A stretch of 64,000 nucleotides of DNA from Gimesia alba (GTDB taxonomy: Bacteria; Planctomycetota; Planctomycetia; Planctomycetales; Planctomycetaceae): positions 434,001-498,000 of the forward strand of contig NZ_CP036269.1 in NCBI RefSeq assembly GCF_007744675.1. The letters are read 5' to 3'. Below are positions 35,434 through 43,235 of the stretch, piece after piece (the stretch's first letter is position 1; every line of letters begins with the position of its first letter). The translations under genes and the position numbers were made by a program. The notes under the pieces were generated by a model. It was not told the origin of the DNA. It did no database searches and saw only the letters and a program-made list of their open reading frames with translations.

Positions 35434-35688
35434 ATCGATTATAACTAAATTTCTAAGCATTCTGAACAACTGATATTTTAATTACGGCTTTTTACATAAC
35501 ACCAAGATTTCTCTATATCATTCCATTTGTTTTTTACGATTAGTGATGTTGCTTGAAGTCAGTATGCATTCAAGGATATTTCGCATTTAGAAGTAACTTG
35601 AGCATTCTTTCCAAATGAACGGTGTTTATATATGAATGAGATGTTGTTTAGCTCGACGAAACCAGAGACAAACTGGTAATCTTTTATC
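35434..35688. promoter_or_regulatory. AT-rich upstream region of parA
   Basis: About 255 bp, AT-rich, between the IS and parA. It should hold the partition promoter and could hold a centromere-like site, but I see no clear inverted repeat of the ParB-site type. Confidence 0.35.
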
Positions 35689-36549
35689 ATGCCCTCTCTC
35701 AAACGTGCCCAGGCAATTACTGTGATCAACCTCAAAGGAGGTGTCGGCAAAACCCATACCACCTGGCTTTTAGCTGGAAACTGTGAAGAGCAGGGGAGAA
35801 GAGTTCTGGCTGTGGACCTCGACCAGCAGGGAAATTTAACACGTAATTTAATGCAGGGGCCCGATCAGAATTCTTCATTCGGCTCCGCAGTTCTCTTCGA
35901 TCCGACTCAAGACATTGATCCTACGCAAATCATCCAGCAATCCAAGTTCTCATACATCGATTTCATCGCCGCGAATTCGGCCCTGCAGCCGTTAGATGTC
36001 GCCAGTCAGAAAGAGTGGGAGCAGGCTGATCTGCAGTTCAGTCTGGTAGATCTGGTACAGCAGGTTCAAGGCGACTACGACTACATCTTGTTTGACTGTC
36101 CTACGAAATTATCGCTGACCGGCTTTGCAGCCTTAACGGCCTCGGATTTTGTGATTGTGCCCTTGGAGCCCGCTGACTGGGGCGCTCAGGGAGTGGAAAA
36201 AGTGACGCAGGCGGTTGATTATGTCAAACAACGACACAATTCCCGGCTGGAACTGCTGGGGTATCTCATTTCCCGCATCAAACCCCGTCGACAATACCAT
36301 CAAATCTACTCAGACGAATTAAGAAGTCGCTACGGCAAAAAAGCCTTTGACATAATGATCCCTGATTGGGCAGGCTATGAACAAGCTGTTACTCATGCCG
36401 TCCCCGTCAACCTCCGCCGGCCAAACAGCAAAGAAGCCCGCATCGCACGGGAATTCTTTGCCGAAGTCGAAACCCGCATCCGGCAAGCACAAAGCAGCAA
36501 AAGACGCCGCCGGCGCCGCGTTTCAAAAAACGGACTCACTGCCGTTTAA
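35689..36549 (+). CDS. parA: ParA-type partition ATPase
   Basis: The 286-residue protein is a deviant Walker ATPase of the ParA/MinD family: K-G-G-V-G-K-T-H-T-T at residues 16-25 (signature lysine and P-loop lysine both present), then L-A-V-D-L-D-Q-Q-G-N (Walker A') and Y-I-L-F-D-C-P (Walker B). It moves ParB-bound DNA over the nucleoid so each daughter cell gets a copy. The C-terminus is very basic (K-R-R-R-R-R-R-V), which may help non-specific DNA binding. The parB reading frame begins inside its 3' end, so the two proteins are made together. Confidence 0.92.
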   Translation: MPSLKRAQAITVINLKGGVGKTHTTWLLAGNCEEQGRRVLAVDLDQQGNLTRNLMQGPDQNSSFGSAVLFDPTQDIDPTQIIQQSKFSYIDFIAANSALQPLDVASQKEWEQADLQFSLVDLVQQVQGDYDYILFDCPTKLSLTGFAALTASDFVIVPLEPADWGAQGVEKVTQAVDYVKQRHNSRLELLGYLISRIKPRRQYHQIYSDELRSRYGKKAFDIMIPDWAGYEQAVTHAVPVNLRRPNSKEARIAREFFAEVETRIRQAQSSKRRRRRRVSKNGLTAV

Positions 36550-37384
36550 ACCGATCGAAGCGGATGTCGGGAACAGTACCGAGGGACGCAGGCGACTCAA
36601 AGGGGCATTTTTGATTGCGATTGAAAAAATTGAGCCCGATCCCAACCAGCCTAGACGTAAGATCGATCCTGCTCACTTGGAAGAACTGACGAAGTCGGTC
36701 AAGCAGCTGGGGATCCTGCAGCCGATCAGTGTGCAGTATATCGAAGCTCAAGATCGCTACAGAATTATTGCCGGTGAGTGTCGTTATACGGCTGCCGAAG
36801 CAGCGCATCTGACGGAAATTCCCTGCTGGGTCAAAACGCCCAAAGCGGAAGAGGTGTTACTGGAACAGATCGTGGAGAACTGGCAGCGCTCGAATCTGAA
36901 TCCTTTTGAACTGGCCGATTCCTTAGCAATCCTGCGTGACGCCAATGGCTATTCTCAGACGGAACTGGTCCGGCAGACCGGTAAATCCAAGGGAGAAATC
37001 TCCAAACTCCTGAAGATTCTGGATCTAGACGAAGGAGTGCAAAGCCTGGCACGTCAGGATACCAGTGGTCGCATCAGCCGTCGGCACTTGTACTCATTGG
37101 CCCGCCTAGATGTGGAAGGACAAATTCGCCTGCTCAAACGGATTCAGCGTGAGGAGCTAACGGCCCTCGATACGGAAAAACTGGTGAGCCGCTACATGCA
37201 AAAAAACGGCCAACCCAAACAACCGGGGGCACCAGTCACCCGTCGCAAATTTGAAACCAAAACAGGTTCAGTGCTTTTTACTTATCGCAAACAACGCGTC
37301 TCTGACACCGATCTGCTAATGACGTTACGGGAAGTTAAAAAACAGATCATCGAACGGTCTTCCGATCCGGCAGACCTACAGTGA
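36377..37384 (+). CDS. parB: ParB-type partition protein
   Basis: The ParB N-terminal domain is clear: I-E-K-I-E-P-D-P-N-Q-P-R-R-K-I-D, I-L-Q-P-I-S-V, R-Y-R-I-I-A-G-E-C-R-Y-T-A-A (the CTP-binding G-E-x-R-x-x-A loop, here with Cys), then L-V-R-Q-T-G-K-S-K-G-E-I-S-K-L-L-K-I-L (helix-turn-helix). The start is uncertain: ATG 36377 would overlap parA by 173 bp; TTG 36458 has a GGGA site five bases upstream and gives 308 residues. A start after the parA stop is unlikely because conserved-looking residues (E-G-R-R-R-L-K-G-A) precede the only later candidate (TTG 36611). The binding site of this ParB is not evident. Confidence 0.9.
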   Translation: MNKLLLMPSPSTSAGQTAKKPASHGNSLPKSKPASGKHKAAKDAAGAAFQKTDSLPFKPIEADVGNSTEGRRRLKGAFLIAIEKIEPDPNQPRRKIDPAHLEELTKSVKQLGILQPISVQYIEAQDRYRIIAGECRYTAAEAAHLTEIPCWVKTPKAEEVLLEQIVENWQRSNLNPFELADSLAILRDANGYSQTELVRQTGKSKGEISKLLKILDLDEGVQSLARQDTSGRISRRHLYSLARLDVEGQIRLLKRIQREELTALDTEKLVSRYMQKNGQPKQPGAPVTRRKFETKTGSVLFTYRKQRVSDTDLLMTLREVKKQIIERSSDPADLQ

Positions 37385-37561
37385 ATCAGTGAGCGTGTTT
37401 GGCTTACGAAAGCCAACAATCAAAATGTTTTTCGGGGAAACTCCATTTTCTTTCCAGGTTGCTTCCCTGCTTCCTTTTTGATACTTCAAACAATCACTAA
37501 TTTAGTGAACTACAAATCAGCGAACAAATTCGCTCGTTTGTCAATCTGATTTCTCGATAGG

Positions 37562-37876
37562 TTACAGACAAAACCTCGATCGATTACGGACATTTTGCGC
37601 GATGGCCTAAGGACAAAATTCTTAAGGTCTGATACCTGTTTTCAGCAACAGTCAGCCAATCTTTTCAGCTTGTTGGAGAGTACCGATCACTTACAGACCA
37701 ATTTGAGACCACATACGGACATTTTTCGCCACTCATTGGAGGATTCCGGCTTGAATTCCACATAACTCAAGCCTCTTGATGTCTTACGGACGAAAGCCGA
37801 CGGGTTACAGACCGCAGGCGATGAGTTACGGACGCAAATTCGATCAGTTAAGGACTTTTTCTGTTCTCTTACAGAC
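37562..37876 (+). repeat. Iteron array, probable replication origin (oriV)
   Basis: The 8-bp motif TTAC(A/G)GAC or a one-base variant occurs ten times in one orientation, starting at 37562, 37584, 37607 (CTAAGGAC), 37691, 37713 (ATACGGAC), 37784, 37805, 37826, 37848 (TTAAGGAC) and 37869. Spacing inside each group is 21-23 bp, two helical turns. The array is followed by an AT-rich tract and by the initiator gene at 38065. This is the layout of iteron-regulated plasmid origins, in which the initiator binds the repeats on one face of the helix. No reading frame crosses it. Confidence 0.82.
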
Positions 37877-37957
37877 AAAACGGAATCTGGAAACCTCCAC
37901 TTTTGCTGTTGGAATACCGGTAAACACGAAGTCATCGACTTAATGGGAGACTCTGTA

Positions 37958-38002
37958 GTGTGAGTGTGTTTTAAAAAATATTTAATCACTCACACACTCA
38001 CT
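37958..38002. other. Inverted repeat around an AT-rich tract, possible unwinding element
   Basis: GTGTGAGTG at 37958-37966 and CACTCACAC at 37987-37995 flank an A/T-only run of about 15 bases. It lies between the iterons and the initiator start. It could be the DNA-unwinding element of the origin, the initiator's own operator, or both. Confidence 0.5.
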
Positions 38003-38064
38003 GCGCGAATCGATTGTTTTTGGCCCACTTGGCGCAATCGGCTTCCTGTGGCAGTCTGCTGGGG

Positions 38065-39504
38065 ATGAGCGATGTTGCAACCAGTCAACGGCTGGAACCG
38101 AGCCATGAACGGGGGCGGGATGAGTTGAACCTGATCGATTTTCCGATCGCCGTCCTGCAGCACCAGCAGCCCAAGGACAAGAATGGGGGACGACCGGATG
38201 AACTGGTGAGTGAAATTGAAGCGTTCGACAAAGATCTGAAAAAAGTCGTCCCTCGGACGCTGACCAGACGCACCGCTTCCAAGCACGGTTTTCCGACGCC
38301 TTTGGAAGATGAAGTGCTGGTCGCCTTGCTGACCCTCACTCGCATCAAAAACGGATTTTCGCAACCTCGGGTCAAATTCCGCAATGGCGAGCTCTTCGAT
38401 CTGATGAAGTGGCCGCACAACGGGAGCAGCAACCAGCGTCTGGCCATTGCCCTGGATCGGTTGACCGGACTCACGCTCAAATATGAAAACTCCTGGTCGA
38501 CGGAAGCGGGAACCTTTGAAAAAGAGTTCACCACCGGGCTGCTGGAGTCTTATCAATTGACGAAACAGGTGCGGGGACGCGGAGAGCGGAGCAGGGAAGC
38601 GAGCTGGTTTCAGTGGGCGTCGGAAGTTTTTGCCGATATTCAGCGGGGCAATGTCCGTACTCTGAATACCGACCAGTTTTTTTCACTCCAACGGCCCATT
38701 TCTCGCCGCATGTATCGCTTTCTGGATAAGCATCTGTCCGAAGAACCGAAGTTTGAGATGGATCTGATCATGTTTGCCAGCCATCTGGGGCTGGCAGAGA
38801 CACAGCATATCGGCAAGATCAAGGAACGTCTGGCAACCGGCGTCCGTGAACTGGAACAGATTCCGGGATTCATCGATCCATTGCCGCCATCGGAACGCTA
38901 TCAGAAACTGGGACCAGGGAACTGGCAGATTCAGTTTCAGCGATCTGGAGCGCAACAGACGACAACGGAATCGCGTATCCCCACCTCCTCGCCAAAGAGG
39001 GCACCTAATGCTGCCGAAAATATGATCAAAGACTTCTATCAGAGCTGGAACGGGAATCAACAGCATCAGCCCACCGTCAAAGAACGGCAGCAGGCTGAGC
39101 ATGTGATTCAACAATATGGACTCGAAATGGTTCAGCAGATACTACCCGGTGTCATCAAAGCCATGCGGGTGCAGTTTCCGGAAGCCCGTGCCTTTGGAGC
39201 GACGATGGTCTATTGGAACGACGTGGCCCAACAATGGAACCAGCGGCAACAACGAGAGCAGCAAGAAAAAGCACAAAATATTCAGGAACAACAGGAAGAA
39301 CGTCAACGTCAGCAGGAAAAACAGCATCAGGACAAGTACCGAACTCAGTGGAACCAACTCCCTGAGGCGGATCGGGATGAGATCCGTCAGGCAGTCATGC
39401 AGACCTGCAGCCGGACGGTCAGACAGTTTATCGAACAGGGAAAGTACGATGATCCCCTGGTGATGATGGCCTGTTTGGCTGAGCTGGCCAAACGAGACAG
39501 CTGA
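38065..39504 (+). CDS. Plasmid replication initiator protein (RPA/RepA family)
   Basis: ATG 38065 is preferred over the upstream TTG 38014; length is 479 residues. The first ~290 residues match the replication initiator protein A family: L-N-L-I-D-F-P-I-A-V-L near the start, then G-F-P-T-P-L-E-D-E-V-L-V-A-L-L, R-L-A-I-A-L-D-R-L-T-G-L-T-L, and F-F-S-L-Q-R-P-I-S-R-R-M-Y-R-F-L-D-K. The C-terminal ~170 residues are a Gln-rich coiled coil (about 385-445, many Q-Q-R-E-Q) typical of an added partner-binding tail. It should bind the iterons directly upstream and open the origin. The partition genes precede it on the same strand. Confidence 0.87.
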   Translation: MSDVATSQRLEPSHERGRDELNLIDFPIAVLQHQQPKDKNGGRPDELVSEIEAFDKDLKKVVPRTLTRRTASKHGFPTPLEDEVLVALLTLTRIKNGFSQPRVKFRNGELFDLMKWPHNGSSNQRLAIALDRLTGLTLKYENSWSTEAGTFEKEFTTGLLESYQLTKQVRGRGERSREASWFQWASEVFADIQRGNVRTLNTDQFFSLQRPISRRMYRFLDKHLSEEPKFEMDLIMFASHLGLAETQHIGKIKERLATGVRELEQIPGFIDPLPPSERYQKLGPGNWQIQFQRSGAQQTTTESRIPTSSPKRAPNAAENMIKDFYQSWNGNQQHQPTVKERQQAEHVIQQYGLEMVQQILPGVIKAMRVQFPEARAFGATMVYWNDVAQQWNQRQQREQQEKAQNIQEQQEERQRQQEKQHQDKYRTQWNQLPEADRDEIRQAVMQTCSRTVRQFIEQGKYDDPLVMMACLAELAKRDS

Positions 39505-40083
39505 CGCTGTTGAAGAGTGCTCATGTGAGTGATCATATCGTTGATCATCCGTCTGATCACCGCGACGATCCTCAGAGAGGAATGCGTCGTTGGCTTGACA
39601 GAGCCAAAATCCCCTCGTATGAGGGCACACCACTCGCGGGACGATTGCCCGCGAGGTCCCCGCTTCCGACAACTCCTGCGATCAAGATCGACGGGCTGCT
39701 GCACCGGGGACCTCGCGTACATCCGGACGTGAGACTATGAAGACCAATTCGGGCAGGAAGTTATTTCCGACGCTGATCTGAGTCGGGCCAGTCAAACGGT
39801 CCGGACGCTCGTGGTGTGCCGCACGCCGCTTCCCACGCCGGAGGCGACACCGCCGCCCGTCGAGCAACGGGCTCACAGCGCTTCCCCTGTCTCCCCCGAC
39901 GTTGTCGGAAGCCTTGTGCTGAATCGGAATTGTTATGAATCAGACGCCCCGTTCTTCGGTGGGCATCCCACTGCCGCCGAGAGGCGGCAGCCGCGCGCGG
40001 GAGATTCCGTGAAATGGCATCAATCAGGGATTTCCTGTCGAGTGGCTGACAGGCTGTTGACACCTTTTCCCAAACATCAAAAA
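39505..40083. other. GC-rich non-coding region with strong hairpins
   Basis: I find no credible gene in these ~580 bp. Two strong hairpins are present: CTCGCGGG/CCCGCGAG at 39633-39655 (seven-base loop) and CTGCCGCC/GGCGGCAG at 39971-39990 (GAGA loop), and a small CCTC-GTAT-GAGG at 39613. Candidates are a transfer origin, a structured RNA or a second origin signal. A region of similar character lies at 42831-43235. Confidence 0.5.
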
Positions 40084-40111
40084 TTGACTCTTTTTGAAAA
40101 CTCTGTACAAT
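40084..40111 (+). promoter_or_regulatory. Sigma-70-type promoter of the PemK/MazF-type pair
   Basis: TTGACT (40084-40089), 16 bp, TACAAT (40106-40111), with an expected start near 40118, 13 bp before the antitoxin ATG. A CCGGAAGC sequence acts as a weak ribosome site. Confidence 0.6.
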
Positions 40112-40130
40112 CATTTCCGGAAGCAGCACT

Positions 40131-40349
40131 ATGAAACTGACCGATACTGAAAAGCAGGCACTCTCAAAAGGAGAAACCATTCAAATCACGGAGGATGGGA
40201 TCCACGTGGTCATTATGCGCGCGGATCTCTATGAACAGTATCGGTCAGTTCTTCCCTCTGAAGTCGTGACCCAGCTGGTGGATAAGTCGTTGAACGAGTA
40301 TGACAACGACGATCCCTTGCTTGAAGGCTACCAGCGTCCCTCTGCATGA
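40131..40349 (+). CDS. Antitoxin of PemK/MazF-type pair
   Basis: This 72-residue acidic protein has a short strand-rich start (G-E-T-I-Q-I-T-E-D-G-I-H-V-V-I-M) and a C-terminal tail (N-E-Y-D-N-D-D-P-L-L-E-G-Y) of the kind that wraps a toxin. I do not recognise a specific antitoxin family; the assignment rests on size, acidity and the ATGA overlap with a PemK/MazF toxin gene. It would bind the toxin and probably the promoter at 40084, giving autoregulation. Confidence 0.75.
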   Translation: MKLTDTEKQALSKGETIQITEDGIHVVIMRADLYEQYRSVLPSEVVTQLVDKSLNEYDNDDPLLEGYQRPSA

Positions 40350-40693
40350 AACGTGGGGAGATTGTCCTCATCGATTTTCCTTATACGGACGGACGTTCCA
40401 GTAAACTGAGACCTGCTCTGGTTGTCCAGAATGATGTGGACAATGCCCGATTACGGGACACGATAGTGGCCATGATCACGGGTAATATTCGTCATGCTCA
40501 GGAACGGACGCATTTTTTAGTGGATCCGACTACGTCTGAGGGGGCCGGTTCCGGCCTACATGGGTCTTCCTGTGTCTTGGGGCGGCATCTGTTTACTGTG
40601 CGACAAACATTGATCACGCGGACATTGGGAAGTCTGTCAGATGAAGTGATGCAGCACGTAGATGAAGCATTGAAGGCGGCCCTCGGACTTTAA
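40346..40693 (+). CDS. PemK/MazF-family toxin (mRNA endoribonuclease)
   Basis: The 115 residues have the PemK/MazF barrel: M-K-R-G-E-I-V-L-I-D-F-P-Y-T-D, then R-P-A-L-V-V-Q-N-D and later T-H-F-L-V-D-P, with S-C-V-L in the position of the S-x-V motif and R in the catalytic region. Members cut mRNA at short sites and stop growth when the antitoxin is lost, which stabilises plasmids and islands. It overlaps the antitoxin by ATGA and its stop overlaps the convergent primase gene by four bases. It looks intact. Confidence 0.87.
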   Translation: MKRGEIVLIDFPYTDGRSSKLRPALVVQNDVDNARLRDTIVAMITGNIRHAQERTHFLVDPTTSEGAGSGLHGSSCVLGRHLFTVRQTLITRTLGSLSDEVMQHVDEALKAALGL

Positions 40694-41886
40694 GTCTGCA
40701 GCAATGCGGGACGCAGGTATTCGTTCCATTCTTCGTCAGTAAGAGATTCCGGCTGCCGCCCCGCAAATTGCCCCCCATACATGCCACTGGACCAGCCCAG
40801 CTTCACACTGATGTCTGGCTGTTCGTTGAGCTTCCAGAGCAACTCTTTAAAGCCGGCCTCTCCTTCTGGATCACAGTCGGGAAGCAGGACCACCTGACCT
40901 CGGGCGACCTGCTTGGCGAAAGTGACAATTTTTGCAATCTGGTCATTGGTAGCCTGGTTGGAGCAGAGGCCGACGGCCCCCACATTCAAACAATCCAGGC
41001 GAATCACGTCATTGGGACCTTCGACCACTGCCAGCCCCAGTTGCTGCAGTGATTCCTGGAGCCGGTTTTCTGATAACCGCTGTGCACCATTCTGGCCAAA
41101 TAGTTCAAGTCCCCGCTGAAAGCCTTTGACAAAACGGTGCTTTATCGGTTTGTTCTTTTCACGGGCGCCCTTTTGTTTCCATGCTTGCCATTTCCGGTCA
41201 TAGGCGGGATCGCGACCAAAATAGGTGAGGATGTCGTTTTGTTCGTTGGGATAGGCATAGACGATCCGGCCCCTTAGCAGGCTCTTGGCCGAATGTGGCA
41301 GATAACCCATCCGCCAGCGGCGGGCGATATCGGGAGTCAGCCAGGGGCGTTTCCGAAAATAAGCGGCCGCGTCCGGATTCATTTCGTCCGGATGTACGAT
41401 CAAAGTTTCGTGGAGCGTGACCAGGTCACGGGCCCGCTCGTTGTCCGAGTCGTGTAGGGGGATGTTGAATGCCGGTTCTTTAGCGGACGATGTTTGTGTT
41501 GGGACTGATTGCTCAGACATTTCTTTCTCGTGTGGTTCGTCTCCCAGAATCTCTTTGAGCAGAGCCACGGTTTCCTTAAACTCGTCCCCTCGTAGTTTAC
41601 CACTCGTGGGAGGGCGATGTTCGGAAAGTCCCCAGAGAAGTGTGAGCAGATTTCCCCGCACGCCGCAGGAGTGGCAGAAAATCCGTTTGGCCACATCGCT
41701 CTGATTGATGGTCAGCGAACCATAACTGCTTTCCGCACAGTTTTCATTGAACATGCAGGGCATTCGATATTCGCCCGTGGTTTGGTCGGGGAGCGGCAGA
41801 TGAAAATGACTCAAGACCTGTTCCAGCGAGGTCTGCTGGATCAACTCATCAACTCCCTGTGTAAACTTCTTGCGAGGTGAATTCAC
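40690..41886 (-). CDS. DNA primase (CHC2 zinc finger and TOPRIM)
   Basis: I choose GTG 41886 (398 residues); the TTG at 41946 would overlap the divergent gene. A CHC2-like zinc site is formed by C44, C50, C71 and C74 (C-x5-C and C-H-S-C). The TOPRIM fold follows at about 270-350: E-G-P-N-D-V-I-R-L (conserved Glu and Asp) and L-P-D-C-D-P-E-G-E-A-G (the D-x-D pair). The layout fits a DnaG-like plasmid primase that lays primers for replication or for strand replacement after transfer. The RNA-polymerase core between the two domains is short. It is transcribed away from the replication-relaxation gene, with 47 bp between starts. Confidence 0.85.
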   Translation of the reverse strand: MNSPRKKFTQGVDELIQQTSLEQVLSHFHLPLPDQTTGEYRMPCMFNENCAESSYGSLTINQSDVAKRIFCHSCGVRGNLLTLLWGLSEHRPPTSGKLRGDEFKETVALLKEILGDEPHEKEMSEQSVPTQTSSAKEPAFNIPLHDSDNERARDLVTLHETLIVHPDEMNPDAAAYFRKRPWLTPDIARRWRMGYLPHSAKSLLRGRIVYAYPNEQNDILTYFGRDPAYDRKWQAWKQKGAREKNKPIKHRFVKGFQRGLELFGQNGAQRLSENRLQESLQQLGLAVVEGPNDVIRLDCLNVGAVGLCSNQATNDQIAKIVTFAKQVARGQVVLLPDCDPEGEAGFKELLWKLNEQPDISVKLGWSSGMYGGQFAGRQPESLTDEEWNEYLRPALLQT

Positions 41887-41933
41887 AATCCAAAATGGAA
41901 AACAAACGGTCCGGGAAATGGTAAGCTGTCTGT

Positions 41934-42830
41934 ATGCGACGCGCAACGAAAACGACTCTGAAACTGACGGAGCGGGATACAGAGATTCTGTTCTATCTCG
42001 ACTGCCATCCCCTGACGGCCCAGCAGCTTTTCAAGTTGAGTCAGACTTTTGTCGCTCCGTTTACCCAACTACGTTTACTGCAACGGCGATTGCAAAAACT
42101 GACAGAAGCCGGCTATCTGCAAGCCTGGCCCTATGCGACCACTGGTGTGGGAACGCCCCATTATTTCAAGTTGACCCGATCGGGATTTCAAAGGTTACAC
42201 GGTGTGCAAGCGGAATTGCCGCGCCGGCGGTATTTTGAAGTAATTGCCGAAAATCATCATGGGCATACCCGGTCACTGGGAGAATTTCTGGTGCATCTGC
42301 TGGTAGCTGCTCACAAACAGGGAGTGCACGTCAAAAATCTGGTCCGGGAAAACACACTGAAAATCCAGGCTGGTGACAAAACGCTCTTTCCGGATAGCGG
42401 ATTTCAGCTGGTAACACCGGAAGGCAAAAGATTTCAATACCTAGTGGAGTTGGATAACAGCACAGAACGGATCCGCAGCAATAAAGCGGTAGAATCCATT
42501 GAAAGTAAACTGCGCGGCTATGATCAGCATCAGGGAACCATTGATCCTTTTGAACCGGAACATTATGTGGTGCTGTTTGTCACAACCCGCAGCTCAGAAC
42601 GTCTGGATCACATCATGCAGGCGGCGAAACAGGTGATGGCCAATCCCCGTCGTACGGTCTTTCTGGGAACACACCTGCCGACGTTTCTGTCCTGTGGCAA
42701 TCCGCTCAATGAAGTCTGCCTGGTCGATAATCGCGACCGGCAGCGAGGATTGCTTCCGCAAACCTCTTCTCAGGATCGCCCACAACGCAACCAGCCCAAA
42801 CACCAAATGGCCGCGACTTTTGAAGTGTGA
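41934..42830 (+). CDS. Replication-relaxation family protein
   Basis: The 298 residues begin with a winged-helix segment (L-K-L-T-E-R-D-T-E-I-L-F-Y-L, then R-L-L-Q-R-R-L-Q-K-L-T-E-A-G-Y-L) typical of the plasmid replication-relaxation family. A basic middle is followed by F-P-D-S-G-F-Q-L and Y-L-V-E-L-D-N-S-T-E, an acidic pair-containing strand resembling nuclease-like cores seen in this family. The ATG lies 47 bp from the divergent primase start. These proteins occur on conjugative plasmids and are thought to help DNA processing; activity is not proven. Confidence 0.78.
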   Translation: MRRATKTTLKLTERDTEILFYLDCHPLTAQQLFKLSQTFVAPFTQLRLLQRRLQKLTEAGYLQAWPYATTGVGTPHYFKLTRSGFQRLHGVQAELPRRRYFEVIAENHHGHTRSLGEFLVHLLVAAHKQGVHVKNLVRENTLKIQAGDKTLFPDSGFQLVTPEGKRFQYLVELDNSTERIRSNKAVESIESKLRGYDQHQGTIDPFEPEHYVVLFVTTRSSERLDHIMQAAKQVMANPRRTVFLGTHLPTFLSCGNPLNEVCLVDNRDRQRGLLPQTSSQDRPQRNQPKHQMAATFEV

Positions 42831-43235
42831 TATTCTCGGGCCCTTGTCGGCAGGCCAACTCCACTGAAGTACCGGGGAAGTCCGGGCTTGCGCTCTCCCA
42901 CGCCACATGCTCGCGGGCCTTTCAATCAACCGGCATTTGTGGTGGATGCCGGTTGGCTCCCGCCTGACTTTCGGGACTGCGGTGAACGGGGCAGGCCACG
43001 GCAAGCCCACCCCCGAGCGGTTTCCCAGACGTGACGGGGTGGTGTCTCATCAGACCGGGAAGGGCTCGTTTCCAGAAATGGTCCGCACGCTCGCTGGCGT
43101 GCTCGCCTGGCATCGCTGACCTCTTGATAGACCACTTGGGTGAATCAGGCCGAGAATCTGGCTTATCTGAGCCAAAACAGCCGAAAGTTTCTCGGGGAAA
43201 CGGGACGGTAAGCTTGAGATCATCGTGTCTCGGAA
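42831..43235. other. GC-rich non-coding region with hairpins, candidate oriT or structured RNA
   Basis: About 400 bp with no credible gene. AACCGGCAT (42928-42936) and ATGCCGGTT (42946-42954) form a perfect 9-bp hairpin; GCACGC/GCGTGC at 43085-43102 forms another. The part GGTCC-x-ACGCTCG is also found in the GC-rich region at 39.8 kb. It sits directly before a VirD4/TraG-like gene, where transfer origins are often found, but no nick-site motif is recognised. Confidence 0.45.

Noticed and set aside
37562-37876. CRISPR-like repeat array
   Set aside because: Repeats are only 8 bp, spaced 21-23 bp on the helical phase, with no cas genes; they fit iterons next to an initiator gene.
39142-39672. 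176-codon minus-strand frame opposite the initiator gene
   Set aside because: Leu/Phe runs are the complement of the Gln-rich coiled coil of the initiator.
39811-40180. Overlapping frames on both strands before the toxin pair
   Set aside because: Low-complexity Pro/Arg products without motifs; the region is GC-rich with hairpins and reads better as non-coding.
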